Both the position numbers and the translations under genes were made by a program. Positions 51,150-58,763 of a DNA stretch of 64,000 nt are shown here, piece after piece. The first letter of the stretch is position 1; each line of letters begins with the position of its first letter. The stretch comes from Streptomyces sp. NRRL F-5126. Its GTDB lineage: Bacteria; Actinomycetota; Actinomycetes; Streptomycetales; Streptomycetaceae. The notes under the pieces were generated by a model that did not search any database, was not told where the DNA came from, and worked only from the letters and a program-made list of their open reading frames with translations. The stretch is from the NCBI RefSeq assembly GCF_000721265.1, contig NZ_JOFZ01000001.1, positions 186,001 to 250,000 of the forward strand, written 5' to 3'.

Positions 51150-51950
51150 CTAGAGACCGCCCTCGAACACGGCCGTGACGGGAGCGTGGTCGCTCCACCG
51201 TTCGTCGTGGCTCGCGGCACGTTCCACGTGGGCCTTCACCGCGCGGGCCGCGATGCCGGGTGACGCGCAGATCAGGTCGATGCGCCAGCCCGCGTCGTTG
51301 TCGAAGGCGCGGCCCCGGTACGACCACCACGAGTACGGGCCCTCCTGGTCCGGGTGGAGCGCGCGGACCACGTCCACGTACCCCGCCTCGTAGACGCCCG
51401 ACAGCCAGGCGCGTTCCTCGGGCAGGAAGCCGGAGTTCTTCCGGTTGTTCCGCCAGTTCTTGAGGTCGGCCTCGCGGTGGGCGATGTTCCAGTCGCCGCA
51501 GACCAGCACCTCGCGACCGTCCGCCGCCGCCCGCTCGCGCAGGTCGGCGAGGTAGGTGCCGAACTCCTCCATGAAGCGCGTCTTCTCCTCCTGGCGCTCC
51601 GTGCCCACCTCGCCCGACGGCAGGTACAGGCTGGCGACCGTCACGCCCGGCAGGTCGATCTCCGCGTACCGGCCGCTCGCGTCGAACTCCCCGCTGCCGA
51701 AGCCGATCCGCATCCGGTCGGGTTCGCGGCGCGAGTAGAGCGAGACGCCCGCCCTGCCCTTCGCCGCGGCCGGCGCGTGCAGCGTGTGCCAACCCTCGGG
51801 GGCCCTGACGTGCTCAGGCAGCTGCCCGGGCTCGGCCCGCACCTCCTGGAGGCACACCACATCTGCGTCAGTCTGCGCGAGCCACTCGGTGAAGCCCTTC
51901 TTCGCCGCGGCGCGCAGACCGTTCACGTTCACGGAGGTCACGGTCAGCAC
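51150..51950 (-). CDS. xthA: Exodeoxyribonuclease III
   Basis: 266 aa, ExoIII/AP endonuclease family: VTSVNVNGLRAA, LQEVRAEPGQLP (metal Glu), LYSRREP, VCGDWNIAHREADLKN, SWWSYRGRAFDNDAGWRIDLI and the terminal SDHAPV with the catalytic His. Acts in base excision repair as AP endonuclease and 3'-phosphodiesterase. It carries the usual Streptomyces length. It separates the regulator cluster from the rodlin island. Confidence 0.94.
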   Translation of the reverse strand: MLTVTSVNVNGLRAAAKKGFTEWLAQTDADVVCLQEVRAEPGQLPEHVRAPEGWHTLHAPAAAKGRAGVSLYSRREPDRMRIGFGSGEFDASGRYAEIDLPGVTVASLYLPSGEVGTERQEEKTRFMEEFGTYLADLRERAAADGREVLVCGDWNIAHREADLKNWRNNRKNSGFLPEERAWLSGVYEAGYVDVVRALHPDQEGPYSWWSYRGRAFDNDAGWRIDLICASPGIAARAVKAHVERAASHDERWSDHAPVTAVFEGGL

Positions 51951-51994
51951 CCGAGCACACTACACACGGCGTACCGGACCCACGGCATGCGAGA

Positions 51995-52028
51995 GGGCCC
52001 GGCCCGCGGCATGCGCGGAGCCGGACCC
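51995..52028 (-). terminator. Hairpin downstream of the first rodlin gene
   Basis: Arms 51995-52008 and 52014-52028 pair over 13 bp with two irregular positions. It lies just behind the rodlin stop (52051) on the minus strand. Confidence 0.6.
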
Positions 52029-52050
52029 TGCTGCTTGGCTGCCTGGGGTG

Positions 52051-52458
52051 TCAGTGGTTGCCCACACCGTTCGCCGACAGGACCGGGATCTGGTCCAGGA
52101 TGTGCGACAGCGGCTCGTCGCCCTTGGCCTGGGTGGAGTTCTCGGTGCACTGCTGGTTCTGCGGGTTGGACAGGACGTCGATGTCCTGGACCGCGACCGG
52201 CACGACGCCGACGAGCGAGCCGACGTTGGCCTTGGCCGGCAGGCCGATGCAGGGCTTGTTCAGCGAACCCTGGACCAGGCTCAGCTGGGGGCTCATGTCA
52301 CCCTGGGTCGAGGAGTTGCCGAAGGCCTGCTCCGCGCCGTTGCCGCTTGCGGAAGTCGTGCCGCCGCTGTTGCCCGTGGCCATGGCCGGAGCGGCCGCGG
52401 CGGCCGTGCCGCCGACGATCGAGACGGCGACGGCAGCGGTTGCCCACAGCTTCTTCAT
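52051..52458 (-). CDS. Rodlin family protein (RdlA/RdlB-like), copy 1
   Basis: 135 aa, secreted. Sec signal peptide MKKLWATAAVAVSIVGG...APAMA; mature part with GTTSASGNGAEQAFGNSSTQGDMSPQLSL and the conserved NKPC.G and NPQNQQCTENSTQAKGDE blocks (two Cys), ending in SANGVGNH. Rodlins organise chaplin fibrils into the paired rodlet layer of aerial hyphae and spores. The ATG at 52458 follows AAGGTATTGAC weakly. It is the second rodlin on the minus strand, 123 bp after copy 2. Confidence 0.93.
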   Translation of the reverse strand: MKKLWATAAVAVSIVGGTAAAAAPAMATGNSGGTTSASGNGAEQAFGNSSTQGDMSPQLSLVQGSLNKPCIGLPAKANVGSLVGVVPVAVQDIDVLSNPQNQQCTENSTQAKGDEPLSHILDQIPVLSANGVGNH

Positions 52459-52581
52459 GTCAATACCTTTCCGGAAAGTCGGATTTCCATCGGAGGAATC
52501 CGTTTCGTACAACTCGGCCGTGCGGGGTTTGGTTGCGGCCAGTCCCCCGTATGGCCCACGCGATGGGTCGGGGCCGACGGC

Positions 52582-52992
52582 TCAGTGGTTGGCCGTGCCG
52601 TTGGAGGACAGCACCGGGATGCGGTCGAGGATGTGCGACAGCGCCTCGTCACCCTTGGTCTGCGTCGAGTTCTCGGTGCACTGCTGGTTCTGCGGGCTCG
52701 ACAGGACGTCGATGTCCTGGACCGAGATCGGCACGAGGCCGACGAGCGAACCGACATTGCCCTTGAGCGGCAGGCCGACGCAGGGCTTGTTCAGCGAACC
52801 CTGGATGAGCGCGATCTGCGGGCTCATGTTGCCGTAGGTGGCGGAGTTGCCGTAGTACTGCGCGGCGCCGTTGCCACTGAGCGAGGTGGTGCCGTGGCTG
52901 TCGCCCGCGGCCATCGCCTGCGGAGCGAGCGCGGCGGACGCGCCGACGACGGAGGCCGCGACGGCGGCGCCCGCCACAATCTTCTTGATCAC
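52582..52992 (-). CDS. Rodlin family protein (RdlA/RdlB-like), copy 2
   Basis: 136 aa, with signal peptide VIKKIVAGAAVAASVVG...APQAMA and the same rodlin core as copy 1; NKPCVG and NPQNQQC-type positions give the two Cys, though the GNSATYGNMSPQIALIQ stretch differs. GTG start at 52992 with AGAAGGGG eight nt upstream. Divergent from copy 3, with 230 bp between starts that must hold both promoters. Confidence 0.93.
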   Translation of the reverse strand: MIKKIVAGAAVAASVVGASAALAPQAMAAGDSHGTTSLSGNGAAQYYGNSATYGNMSPQIALIQGSLNKPCVGLPLKGNVGSLVGLVPISVQDIDVLSSPQNQQCTENSTQTKGDEALSHILDRIPVLSSNGTANH

Positions 52993-53222
52993 GATGAGTC
53001 CCCTTCTGGTGGATCGCCCAGACCCTGGACAGTCCAGACTCGCGGGCCCCCTGAGCAACTGCCGACCCGGTGTTTGGTTCCGTGCATTCACTCCAATGGC
53101 CCAGCGGTCCATTTCATGTGACGCGGCAAGCCGAACGGGTGAAGAAACGGAACCAACAGGGAGGTCCACTGTTGTTACAGGGCGCACCCCTTCGCATTTC
53201 TGAGAAAAGGAAACAGCCAACC

Positions 53223-53636
53223 GTGATCAAGAAGATGATGGCCGGCGCCGCGATCGCCGCCTCCGTGGTCGGCGCCTCCGCCGCGCTCGCTCCCCAGGCG
53301 ATGGCCGTCGGCAACAACCAGGGCACCACCTCGGCCAGCGGCAACGGAGCGAAGGAGGCGTTCGGCAACGCCTCGACCAAGGGCGACGAGTCCCTGCAGG
53401 GCGCCCTCGTGCAGGGCTCGCTCAACAACCTCTGCGTGGGCGCCCCGGTCAAGGCCAACGTCGGCTCCCTGGTGGGCCTGCTCGTGCCCGTCGCGGTGCA
53501 GGACGTCGACGTCCTGTCCAACCCGCAGAACCAGCAGTGCGCCGACAACTCCACCCAGGCCAAGGGCGACGAGGACCTCTCGCACCTCGTCGACCAGGTC
53601 CCGGTCCTGTCCGGCAACGGCGCGGCCAACGGCTGA
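53223..53636 (+). CDS. Rodlin family protein (RdlA/RdlB-like), copy 3
   Basis: 137 aa. Signal peptide VIKKMMAGAAIAASVVG, almost the same as copy 2; mature core with NNLCVGAPVKANVGSLVGLLVPVAVQDVDVL and NPQNQQCADNSTQAKGDEDLSHL. It has LL where the others have one residue, and ends in SGNGAANG instead of NH. S. coelicolor has two rodlins in a divergent pair; here copies 2 and 3 keep that layout and copy 1 is an extra gene. GTG start. Confidence 0.92.
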   Translation: MIKKMMAGAAIAASVVGASAALAPQAMAVGNNQGTTSASGNGAKEAFGNASTKGDESLQGALVQGSLNNLCVGAPVKANVGSLVGLLVPVAVQDVDVLSNPQNQQCADNSTQAKGDEDLSHLVDQVPVLSGNGAANG

Positions 53637-53668
53637 CGGCCGGCGACCGGCGCGGCGCCGCGCGCGGC

Positions 53669-53701
53669 GGCCCGGACACCCTCCGGGCCGTCGCGCGTTT
53701 T
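53669..53701 (+). terminator. Terminator of rodlin copy 3
   Basis: GGCCCGGA (53669-53676) and TCCGGGCC (53682-53689) form a perfect 8-bp stem, followed by GTCGCGCGTTTT. Confidence 0.7.
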
Positions 53702-53902
53702 CGCGCCCGGTCACACGCGGAAAACGAAAACCCGTGACGCGGCAATCGGGTGAACGGAAGGCAAGTGATAAAGCGGAGTAGTTTCCTCGCCACTTTCCGA
53801 TCGTTGGAGTTCCCGCAGCGGCTGCACGGGCGAAGGAAAAAACCGAAGCCCGCGGACCACGAGAGTCGTGCGGACGCGTTCCCGCTGCGGAAAGGGCTCA
53901 AC

Positions 53903-54139
53903 ATGAAGTGCATGAAGGCCGCCTCGGTCGCCGCCGGGCTGCTCATGGCGGTCGGCGCCGCGGCCCCCGCGATGGCCGACGCCGGTGCCGGTGCCCTCGC
54001 CGCCGGCTCCCCGGGCGTGCTGTCCGGCAATGTGGTCCAGATCCCCATCCACATTCCTGTGAACGCCTGCGGCAACTCCATCGACATCATCGCGCTGCTG
54101 AACCCCGCGTTCGGCAACACCTGCGTCAACGCCGACTGA
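53903..54139 (+). CDS. Short chaplin (ChpD-H type)
   Basis: 78 aa. Signal peptide MKCMKAASVAAGLLMAVGAAAPAMA followed by one chaplin domain: GSPGVLSGNVVQIPIHIPVNACGNSIDIIALLNPAFGNTC. Two Cys form the usual disulfide, so it is not ChpE-like. Chaplins self-assemble into surface amyloid that lets aerial hyphae leave water. ATG at 53903 with GAAAGGG. The long chaplin follows, an arrangement like chpH-chpC. Confidence 0.93.
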   Translation: MKCMKAASVAAGLLMAVGAAAPAMADAGAGALAAGSPGVLSGNVVQIPIHIPVNACGNSIDIIALLNPAFGNTCVNAD

Positions 54140-54153
54140 CGTTCTTCCCTCGC

Positions 54154-54189
54154 GGGACCCCGCGCGCGTCCGACCGTGCGCGGGGTCCC
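54154..54189 (+). terminator. Hairpin between the two chaplin genes
   Basis: GGGACCCCGCGC (54154-54165) and GCGCGGGGTCCC (54178-54189) form a perfect 12-bp stem with a 12-nt loop. Confidence 0.75.
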
Positions 54190-54263
54190 GGCCCCGGCCG
54201 CACGGCGCGGCACACTCGGCGGCCCGCGCCGCCGGACCCTGTCAGCAGGAGAGAAAAGACCAG

Positions 54264-55229
54264 ATGCGAGACCTCATCAGCAAAGGGCTGCTCACGGCCG
54301 CGGCCGCGACGAGCGTGCTGTCCCTCGGCGGCGGATACGCGTACGCGTCGGACGCGCAGGGAGCAGCCGCCGGCTCCCCCGGGGTGCTGTCCGGCAACGA
54401 CGTGCAGGTGCCGGTGGAGATCCCGGTGAACGCCTGCGGGAACACCGTCGACCCGATCGGCGTGCTCAACCCCGCGTTCGGCAACACCTGCGCCAACGTG
54501 CACGCCCGCCACGACTACCACCCGGCGTACCAGGGCGGCCATGACGCCCGGGGCGACCACGCCTCGCACGCCGCCGGGCCGGGCTCGGACCGCGCCGCGG
54601 CCCCGCAGCCGCACACGCTGCCGGCACCCGCGCACAAGCCCATGCCGCGCCCCGACACGCACGGCATTCCGGGGCCCGAGGCCGCGCCGCAGCAGCACAC
54701 GCGGCCCCAGGAGCACGCCGACCACCACGCGCACCAGGCCACGCACCATCGGCCCACCGGCGCCACGGCGGGCGACGAGCACGCGGCATCGGGCGGCGGC
54801 GCGCAGGCGTCCGGGGTCGCGCAGGGCTCCCCCGGGCTGCTGTCGGGCAACCTGACGCAGGCCCCGCTGGACATCCCGGTCAATGCCTGCGGCAACAGCG
54901 TCGACGTGGTCGGCCTGCTCAACCCGGTGTTCGGCAACAGCTGCGCCAACGCGCCCGCCCCGGCGCACGTCCCCACGCCGCCGCACCACGAGGCGCAGCC
55001 GCCGGCGCCCCACAACGACACACCGCCCGTCCCGGCCGTGCACCACCCGGCACCCGAACACCCGGCGGTTCCCGCCGCGTTCGTGCCGCAGGCACCGCAC
55101 GTCGAGCAGCTCGCGCACACCGGCGCGGACTCGCACCTGCTCGCGGCCGCGGCGATGAGCGCGGGACTGATGCTCGGCGGCGGCATCCTCTACCGCCGCA
55201 GCACCGCGGCGGCACGCGCCCGCCGCTGA
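54264..55229 (+). CDS. Long chaplin with two chaplin domains and a sortase signal (ChpA/B/C type)
   Basis: 321 aa. Signal peptide about 1-28, chaplin domain 1 about 36-77 (AGSPGVLSGNDVQVPVEIPVNACGN..), a 110-residue His/Pro/Ala-rich spacer, chaplin domain 2 about 186-231, a second Pro/His-rich spacer, then LAHTG (283-287), a hydrophobic helix and an RRARR-like tail. This is the class E sortase (LAxTG) anchor that covalently attaches it to peptidoglycan, so it tethers the short chaplins. The spacer is unusually histidine-rich, which could bind metal. Confidence 0.94.
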   Translation: MRDLISKGLLTAAAATSVLSLGGGYAYASDAQGAAAGSPGVLSGNDVQVPVEIPVNACGNTVDPIGVLNPAFGNTCANVHARHDYHPAYQGGHDARGDHASHAAGPGSDRAAAPQPHTLPAPAHKPMPRPDTHGIPGPEAAPQQHTRPQEHADHHAHQATHHRPTGATAGDEHAASGGGAQASGVAQGSPGLLSGNLTQAPLDIPVNACGNSVDVVGLLNPVFGNSCANAPAPAHVPTPPHHEAQPPAPHNDTPPVPAVHHPAPEHPAVPAAFVPQAPHVEQLAHTGADSHLLAAAAMSAGLMLGGGILYRRSTAAARARR

Positions 55230-55261
55230 CCGGTCCTCAGCGCCCTTCCATCCCGGCAGGC

Positions 55262-55296
55262 AAGGCCGGGAGAGTCCGCCCGGCTCTCCCGGCCTT
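55262..55296 (+). terminator. Terminator of the long chaplin gene
   Basis: AAGGCCGGGAGAG (55262-55274) and CTCTCCCGGCCTT (55284-55296) form a perfect 13-bp stem. Confidence 0.8.
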
Positions 55297-55486
55297 CGCC
55301 GCGTCCGGACACGCTTGCCGGCGGGGCAGGCCGTTTCCGATGACCCATCAGAGGGAGGAATTGCACGAACGGACTACTTGCACGCTGGACCACCGTCCCG
55401 TTCGGCGCAATAGAAATACTTTTGTGAGTGCGTGGCCACGGACCGCACACGGCCACGGGAAACGATCCCGCAGCCGAGGAGCACTC

Positions 55487-56698
55487 ATGGCCACTTCGCA
55501 TCGCCGACTCGCCGTCACCTGCACGGGTACCGTCCTGGCCGCCTTCCTCGCGGCGGCCGCCGCCGTGCCCGCCCCCGGGTTCGCGAGCGAGCGGGGCGGG
55601 ACGGGCGGCACGGGGACGAGTGGTGCGGCGAAACCGCCGCCCGCCGCGAACCCGGCGTTCGGCACGTTCACCGATTCGGGCGCGCGGGGCGTGCAGGCCA
55701 TCGCCCGTACCCAGCAGTGGCTCGGCGGCACCGACCTGCGGGTGGGCCACACCTATCTGCCAGGCGGTTCGTGGTCGGACATCGAGGGGCAGGTGGACTT
55801 CCTGCAGCCCTGGGCCCAGTGGAAGCAGGCGCGCGCGGGGCGGCTGTTCGTCCTCAACGTGCCGATGCTGGACGACAACGAGGGGCACGTGCCCGACGAC
55901 CAGGTGCGCGCCGAACTGCGCCAGGGCGCGGCCGGGCAGTTCGACGCCCACTACAAGACGCTCGCGCAGCGCCTCGTGGACATCGGCGTGCCGGACACGG
56001 TGATCGTGCTGGGCTGGGAGATGAACGGCACCACGTACACCGGCAGGTGCGGCCCCGACCCGGCGTCGTGGAAGGCGTACTGGAAGCGGATCGTCGGCGC
56101 GATGCGGTCGGTGCCGGGGCAGAAGTTCCGCTTCGACTTCGCGCCGAGCCGCGGCCGGGACGCCGTGCCCTGGACCCAGTGCTACCCGGGCGACCACGTC
56201 GTGGACATCGTCGGCATGGACTCCTACGACCAGCCCCCCGGCAGCACGTTCGAGCAGGAGGTGAAGCAGCCCTACGGGCTGCAGGACCACGTCGACTTCG
56301 CGGCCGCGCACGGCAAGCCGATCTCGTACCCGGAGTGGGGGCTGTTCCGCAACGGCGACAACCCCGCGTACATGCGGGCGATGCTCAAGTGGATCGACAC
56401 CTACAAGCCCGTCTACAACACGCTGACCGACTACTGCCCGCACGGCGTGTGGCAGTGCAAACGGAACCCGCAGTCGGCGCAGGTCTTCAGGGACGCGCTG
56501 TACGGGCGCGGCGAGCACCCCGTCCGGCCGCCCTCGCGGCCCACAGGACCACCCGCAGAACCGACGAAGCCGACCGAGCCGACGAAGCCGCCCACCGGTG
56601 GACGGGACTGCACGCCGCTGTCGCTCGGCGACTGGCTCGACTCGTGGTTCGGCGGCTCCGTGTGCATCCCGATGAGCTGGTGGCAGAAGTGGTACTGA
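55487..56698 (+). CDS. Secreted glycoside hydrolase, GH26-like, with small C-terminal Cys/Trp module
   Basis: 403 aa. Signal peptide about 1-34, catalytic domain about 50-345, then a Pro/Thr-rich linker and a 30-residue end piece. The acid/base E178 is in LGWEMNG and the nucleophile E283 in SYPEWGLF, the two-Glu pattern of GH26-type barrels (mannanases, beta-glucanases). The last 30 residues (from C375 on) hold two Cys and four Trp and could be a wall- or glycan-binding element. ATG at 55487 with GAGGAG. It is convergent with the exopolysaccharide operon and may process its product. Confidence 0.87.
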   Translation: MATSHRRLAVTCTGTVLAAFLAAAAAVPAPGFASERGGTGGTGTSGAAKPPPAANPAFGTFTDSGARGVQAIARTQQWLGGTDLRVGHTYLPGGSWSDIEGQVDFLQPWAQWKQARAGRLFVLNVPMLDDNEGHVPDDQVRAELRQGAAGQFDAHYKTLAQRLVDIGVPDTVIVLGWEMNGTTYTGRCGPDPASWKAYWKRIVGAMRSVPGQKFRFDFAPSRGRDAVPWTQCYPGDHVVDIVGMDSYDQPPGSTFEQEVKQPYGLQDHVDFAAAHGKPISYPEWGLFRNGDNPAYMRAMLKWIDTYKPVYNTLTDYCPHGVWQCKRNPQSAQVFRDALYGRGEHPVRPPSRPTGPPAEPTKPTEPTKPPTGGRDCTPLSLGDWLDSWFGGSVCIPMSWWQKWY

Positions 56699-56724
56699 CC
56701 GCGGGCGCCAGGGCGCGCCGCTGA

Positions 56725-56742
56725 CGCCCACCCGCGTGGGCG
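56725..56742. terminator. Short bidirectional hairpin between the GH26-like gene and the polysaccharide operon
   Basis: CGCCCAC (56725-56731) pairs with GTGGGCG (56736-56742), between two convergent stop codons only 53 bp apart. Confidence 0.5.
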
Positions 56743-56751
56743 CCTGCGGCG

Positions 56752-57990
56752 TCATCCCGCGCGGCGGCTCGCGTGCGCGGCGGCGGCGCCCGCGGGCGCG
56801 GCGCCCCTGGCGCGCCACCGCTTCACCCAGCCGGCCGCGGTGCGGCGCGCCGACGCCCGCGCCACCAGCACGAGCAGCGCGGGCAGCAGCGCGGGACGGG
56901 CGAGCAGCAGCCGCTTGTTGCGCACGGCCTCCGGACGCCAGTGGCTCTTGTACGCCTCGGCGCCGCGCAGCATGCTCAGCGCGGCGCCGGGCGGCGAGTC
57001 CGGGCCGAAGTGCCCGGCGCTGTGCCGCAGCAGGAGCGCGGCGATGTCCACCTTGCGCTGCCTGAGCACGGGCGACGCGCCGTACAGGTAGCCGCCGGCC
57101 AGGCGCGGCGAGAGGAGCGTCAGGTCGGACGCCACCAGGACGCCGCCGAGGGAGAACTCCGTCATCCGCGCCTGCCCGCTCGCCGTCATGGCGCTGACGG
57201 AGCACGCCAGGTGCTCGCCGAACCGTGCCGACAGGTGCTCGGGGTTGACGCCGCGCCCGGCCCACTGGCGGCGGTGCAGGTCGATCAGGCGTCCGACGGC
57301 GGCTGGCACCTCGTGCTCGGGGACGGCGCGCGTCTCGATGGCGAGTTTGTCGATCTTGCGGAGCTTGGCGCGCAGCCGCTGGCCGGTCTGCGAGGGCAGC
57401 CGGCCGATGAGGCCGGCGACGGGCATCCCCGGCAGTTCGAGGCAGAGCGAGTCGGTGAGCTGCCTGCGCGGGCCCTGCCAGTGCGCGAAGAGCTCCTCGG
57501 CCGCGGCGCCCGGCCGCACCTCGCGCAGGTCGATGACGGCGGTACGGGCCAGCGCGGTGAGCACGTCGGTGAGCGCGGCGCCCGCGGGGCCCGTCCACGC
57601 GTCGTCGAGCAGCACGTCGCAGAAGTCGGTGATGGCGCCGCCGAGCGGGACGAGGACAGGGAAGGGCCGGTACGCGAGCGTCAGCGGCGCCACGGCGAGC
57701 AGCCGGCCGTCGCCGCCGCCGCGCACGGCCGCGATGCGCAGCCGTCCCGGCGTGCCGTAGGAGCGCCACCACGAGTGCAGCCAGGCGTGGCTCTGGAACG
57801 GCGTGGCCGCGCGGCAGCGCGCGAACAGCGCGTCCCACTCGCCGGCGAGCGACGCGAAGTCCGCCGGGTCGCGGTACACGTGCGTGGTGAGGGCGCCCTG
57901 GTCGTGCGGGGCCTCGTGCGTGGGCACGTGCTCGGCCTTGTGCGCGGGAGCGGCGCCGGTGGCGGGTCGTGCGGTCGGCTGTGCGGTCAT
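56752..57990 (-). CDS. GNAT/FemAB-like acyltransferase (CelD/BioF2-like family)
   Basis: 412 aa. The core VYRDPADFASLAGEWDALFARCRAATPFQSHAWLHSWWRSYG and the later SLGGVLVASDLTLLSPRLAGGYLYGASP with YKSHWRPE match the GNAT-fold family often annotated as cellulose/exopolysaccharide acyltransferase CelD. Probably decorates or primes a polysaccharide unit. It is the last gene of the operon, ATG overlapping the Wzz-like stop (ATGA). The C-terminal 45 residues are Arg/Ala-rich. Confidence 0.84.
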   Translation of the reverse strand: MTAQPTARPATGAAPAHKAEHVPTHEAPHDQGALTTHVYRDPADFASLAGEWDALFARCRAATPFQSHAWLHSWWRSYGTPGRLRIAAVRGGGDGRLLAVAPLTLAYRPFPVLVPLGGAITDFCDVLLDDAWTGPAGAALTDVLTALARTAVIDLREVRPGAAAEELFAHWQGPRRQLTDSLCLELPGMPVAGLIGRLPSQTGQRLRAKLRKIDKLAIETRAVPEHEVPAAVGRLIDLHRRQWAGRGVNPEHLSARFGEHLACSVSAMTASGQARMTEFSLGGVLVASDLTLLSPRLAGGYLYGASPVLRQRKVDIAALLLRHSAGHFGPDSPPGAALSMLRGAEAYKSHWRPEAVRNKRLLLARPALLPALLVLVARASARRTAAGWVKRWRARGAAPAGAAAAHASRRAG

Positions 57991-58763
57991 GACACCGTTT
58001 CCTGCTGGGCCCCGAGGCCATCGGCGTGTGCCGTCGCGGGGCCGGGCACGGTCGCGGACGGGTACGGCTCGCTCTCGCGCCGCCGCCTCGGCCGTACGAG
58101 CAGGGCCAGCGCACCCAGCAGGCCGCCCGCGCAGCCGCCGACGAGTGCGGCGAGCGGGGTGGAGGGCGACGTCGGCGAGACCGGCTTGATCGCCCGGGAG
58201 AACTGGAGGACCTTCACGTTGGTGTCGGTCTGCAGGTGCGTGCCGTTGCTGACCAGCGCGCGGGCGACGCCGTCCGCCATGTCGACGGCGGTGGCGGGGT
58301 TCGCGTCGGTGGCGGTGACGGAGATCATCGGCGCGTCGGGCGAAGTCGCCGTCGTCACCTGGGCCTTGAGCTTCTCCACGGGCACACCCGCCCACACCTG
58401 GGCGTCGCCGAGTACCGCGACCTGCGAGGCGACGCGGCCGTACGCGGTGGCGAAGCCGAGCGCGGACGCCGGGTCGGACTTGCCGGTGGGCACGACGAGC
58501 ACATAGCTCGTCGCGCTGTACTCGGGCGTGCTGACGGCGCCGTACACACCGCCCGCGGCGACCCCGGCGACGGCCGCCGCGGGGACGATGGTCCAGGTGG
58601 GCAGCCGCTTCAGCAGGGCGCGGGCGGAGGAGCGTGCGCGGCGGGCCGCGTTCTTCGGGCGGGCCGGTGTCCCCGCTGACGCACCGTCGGGTGAGGTGTC
58701 GTCCGCTGCCTTCCGTTCCGTCTTCTGATCCGCTGTCTTCTGATCCGCTGTCTTCGTGGTCAT
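57987..58763 (-). CDS. Wzz/YveK-like polysaccharide co-polymerase (chain-length determinant) protein
   Basis: 258 aa. Two membrane helices flank a periplasm-type loop: TIVPAAAVAGVAAGGVYGAVSTPEYSATSYVLV (near 57-90) and LAALVGGCAGGLLGALALLV near 205-225, with the Wzz-typical AS...VTATDANPATAVDMADGVA in between. There is no kinase domain attached. It sets chain length with the polymerase/ligase of the operon. The N-terminus has a 15-bp tandem duplication giving TADQKTADQK. ATG overlaps the glycosyltransferase stop. Confidence 0.86.
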   Translation of the reverse strand: MTTKTADQKTADQKTERKAADDTSPDGASAGTPARPKNAARRARSSARALLKRLPTWTIVPAAAVAGVAAGGVYGAVSTPEYSATSYVLVVPTGKSDPASALGFATAYGRVASQVAVLGDAQVWAGVPVEKLKAQVTTATSPDAPMISVTATDANPATAVDMADGVARALVSNGTHLQTDTNVKVLQFSRAIKPVSPTSPSTPLAALVGGCAGGLLGALALLVRPRRRRESEPYPSATVPGPATAHADGLGAQQETVS

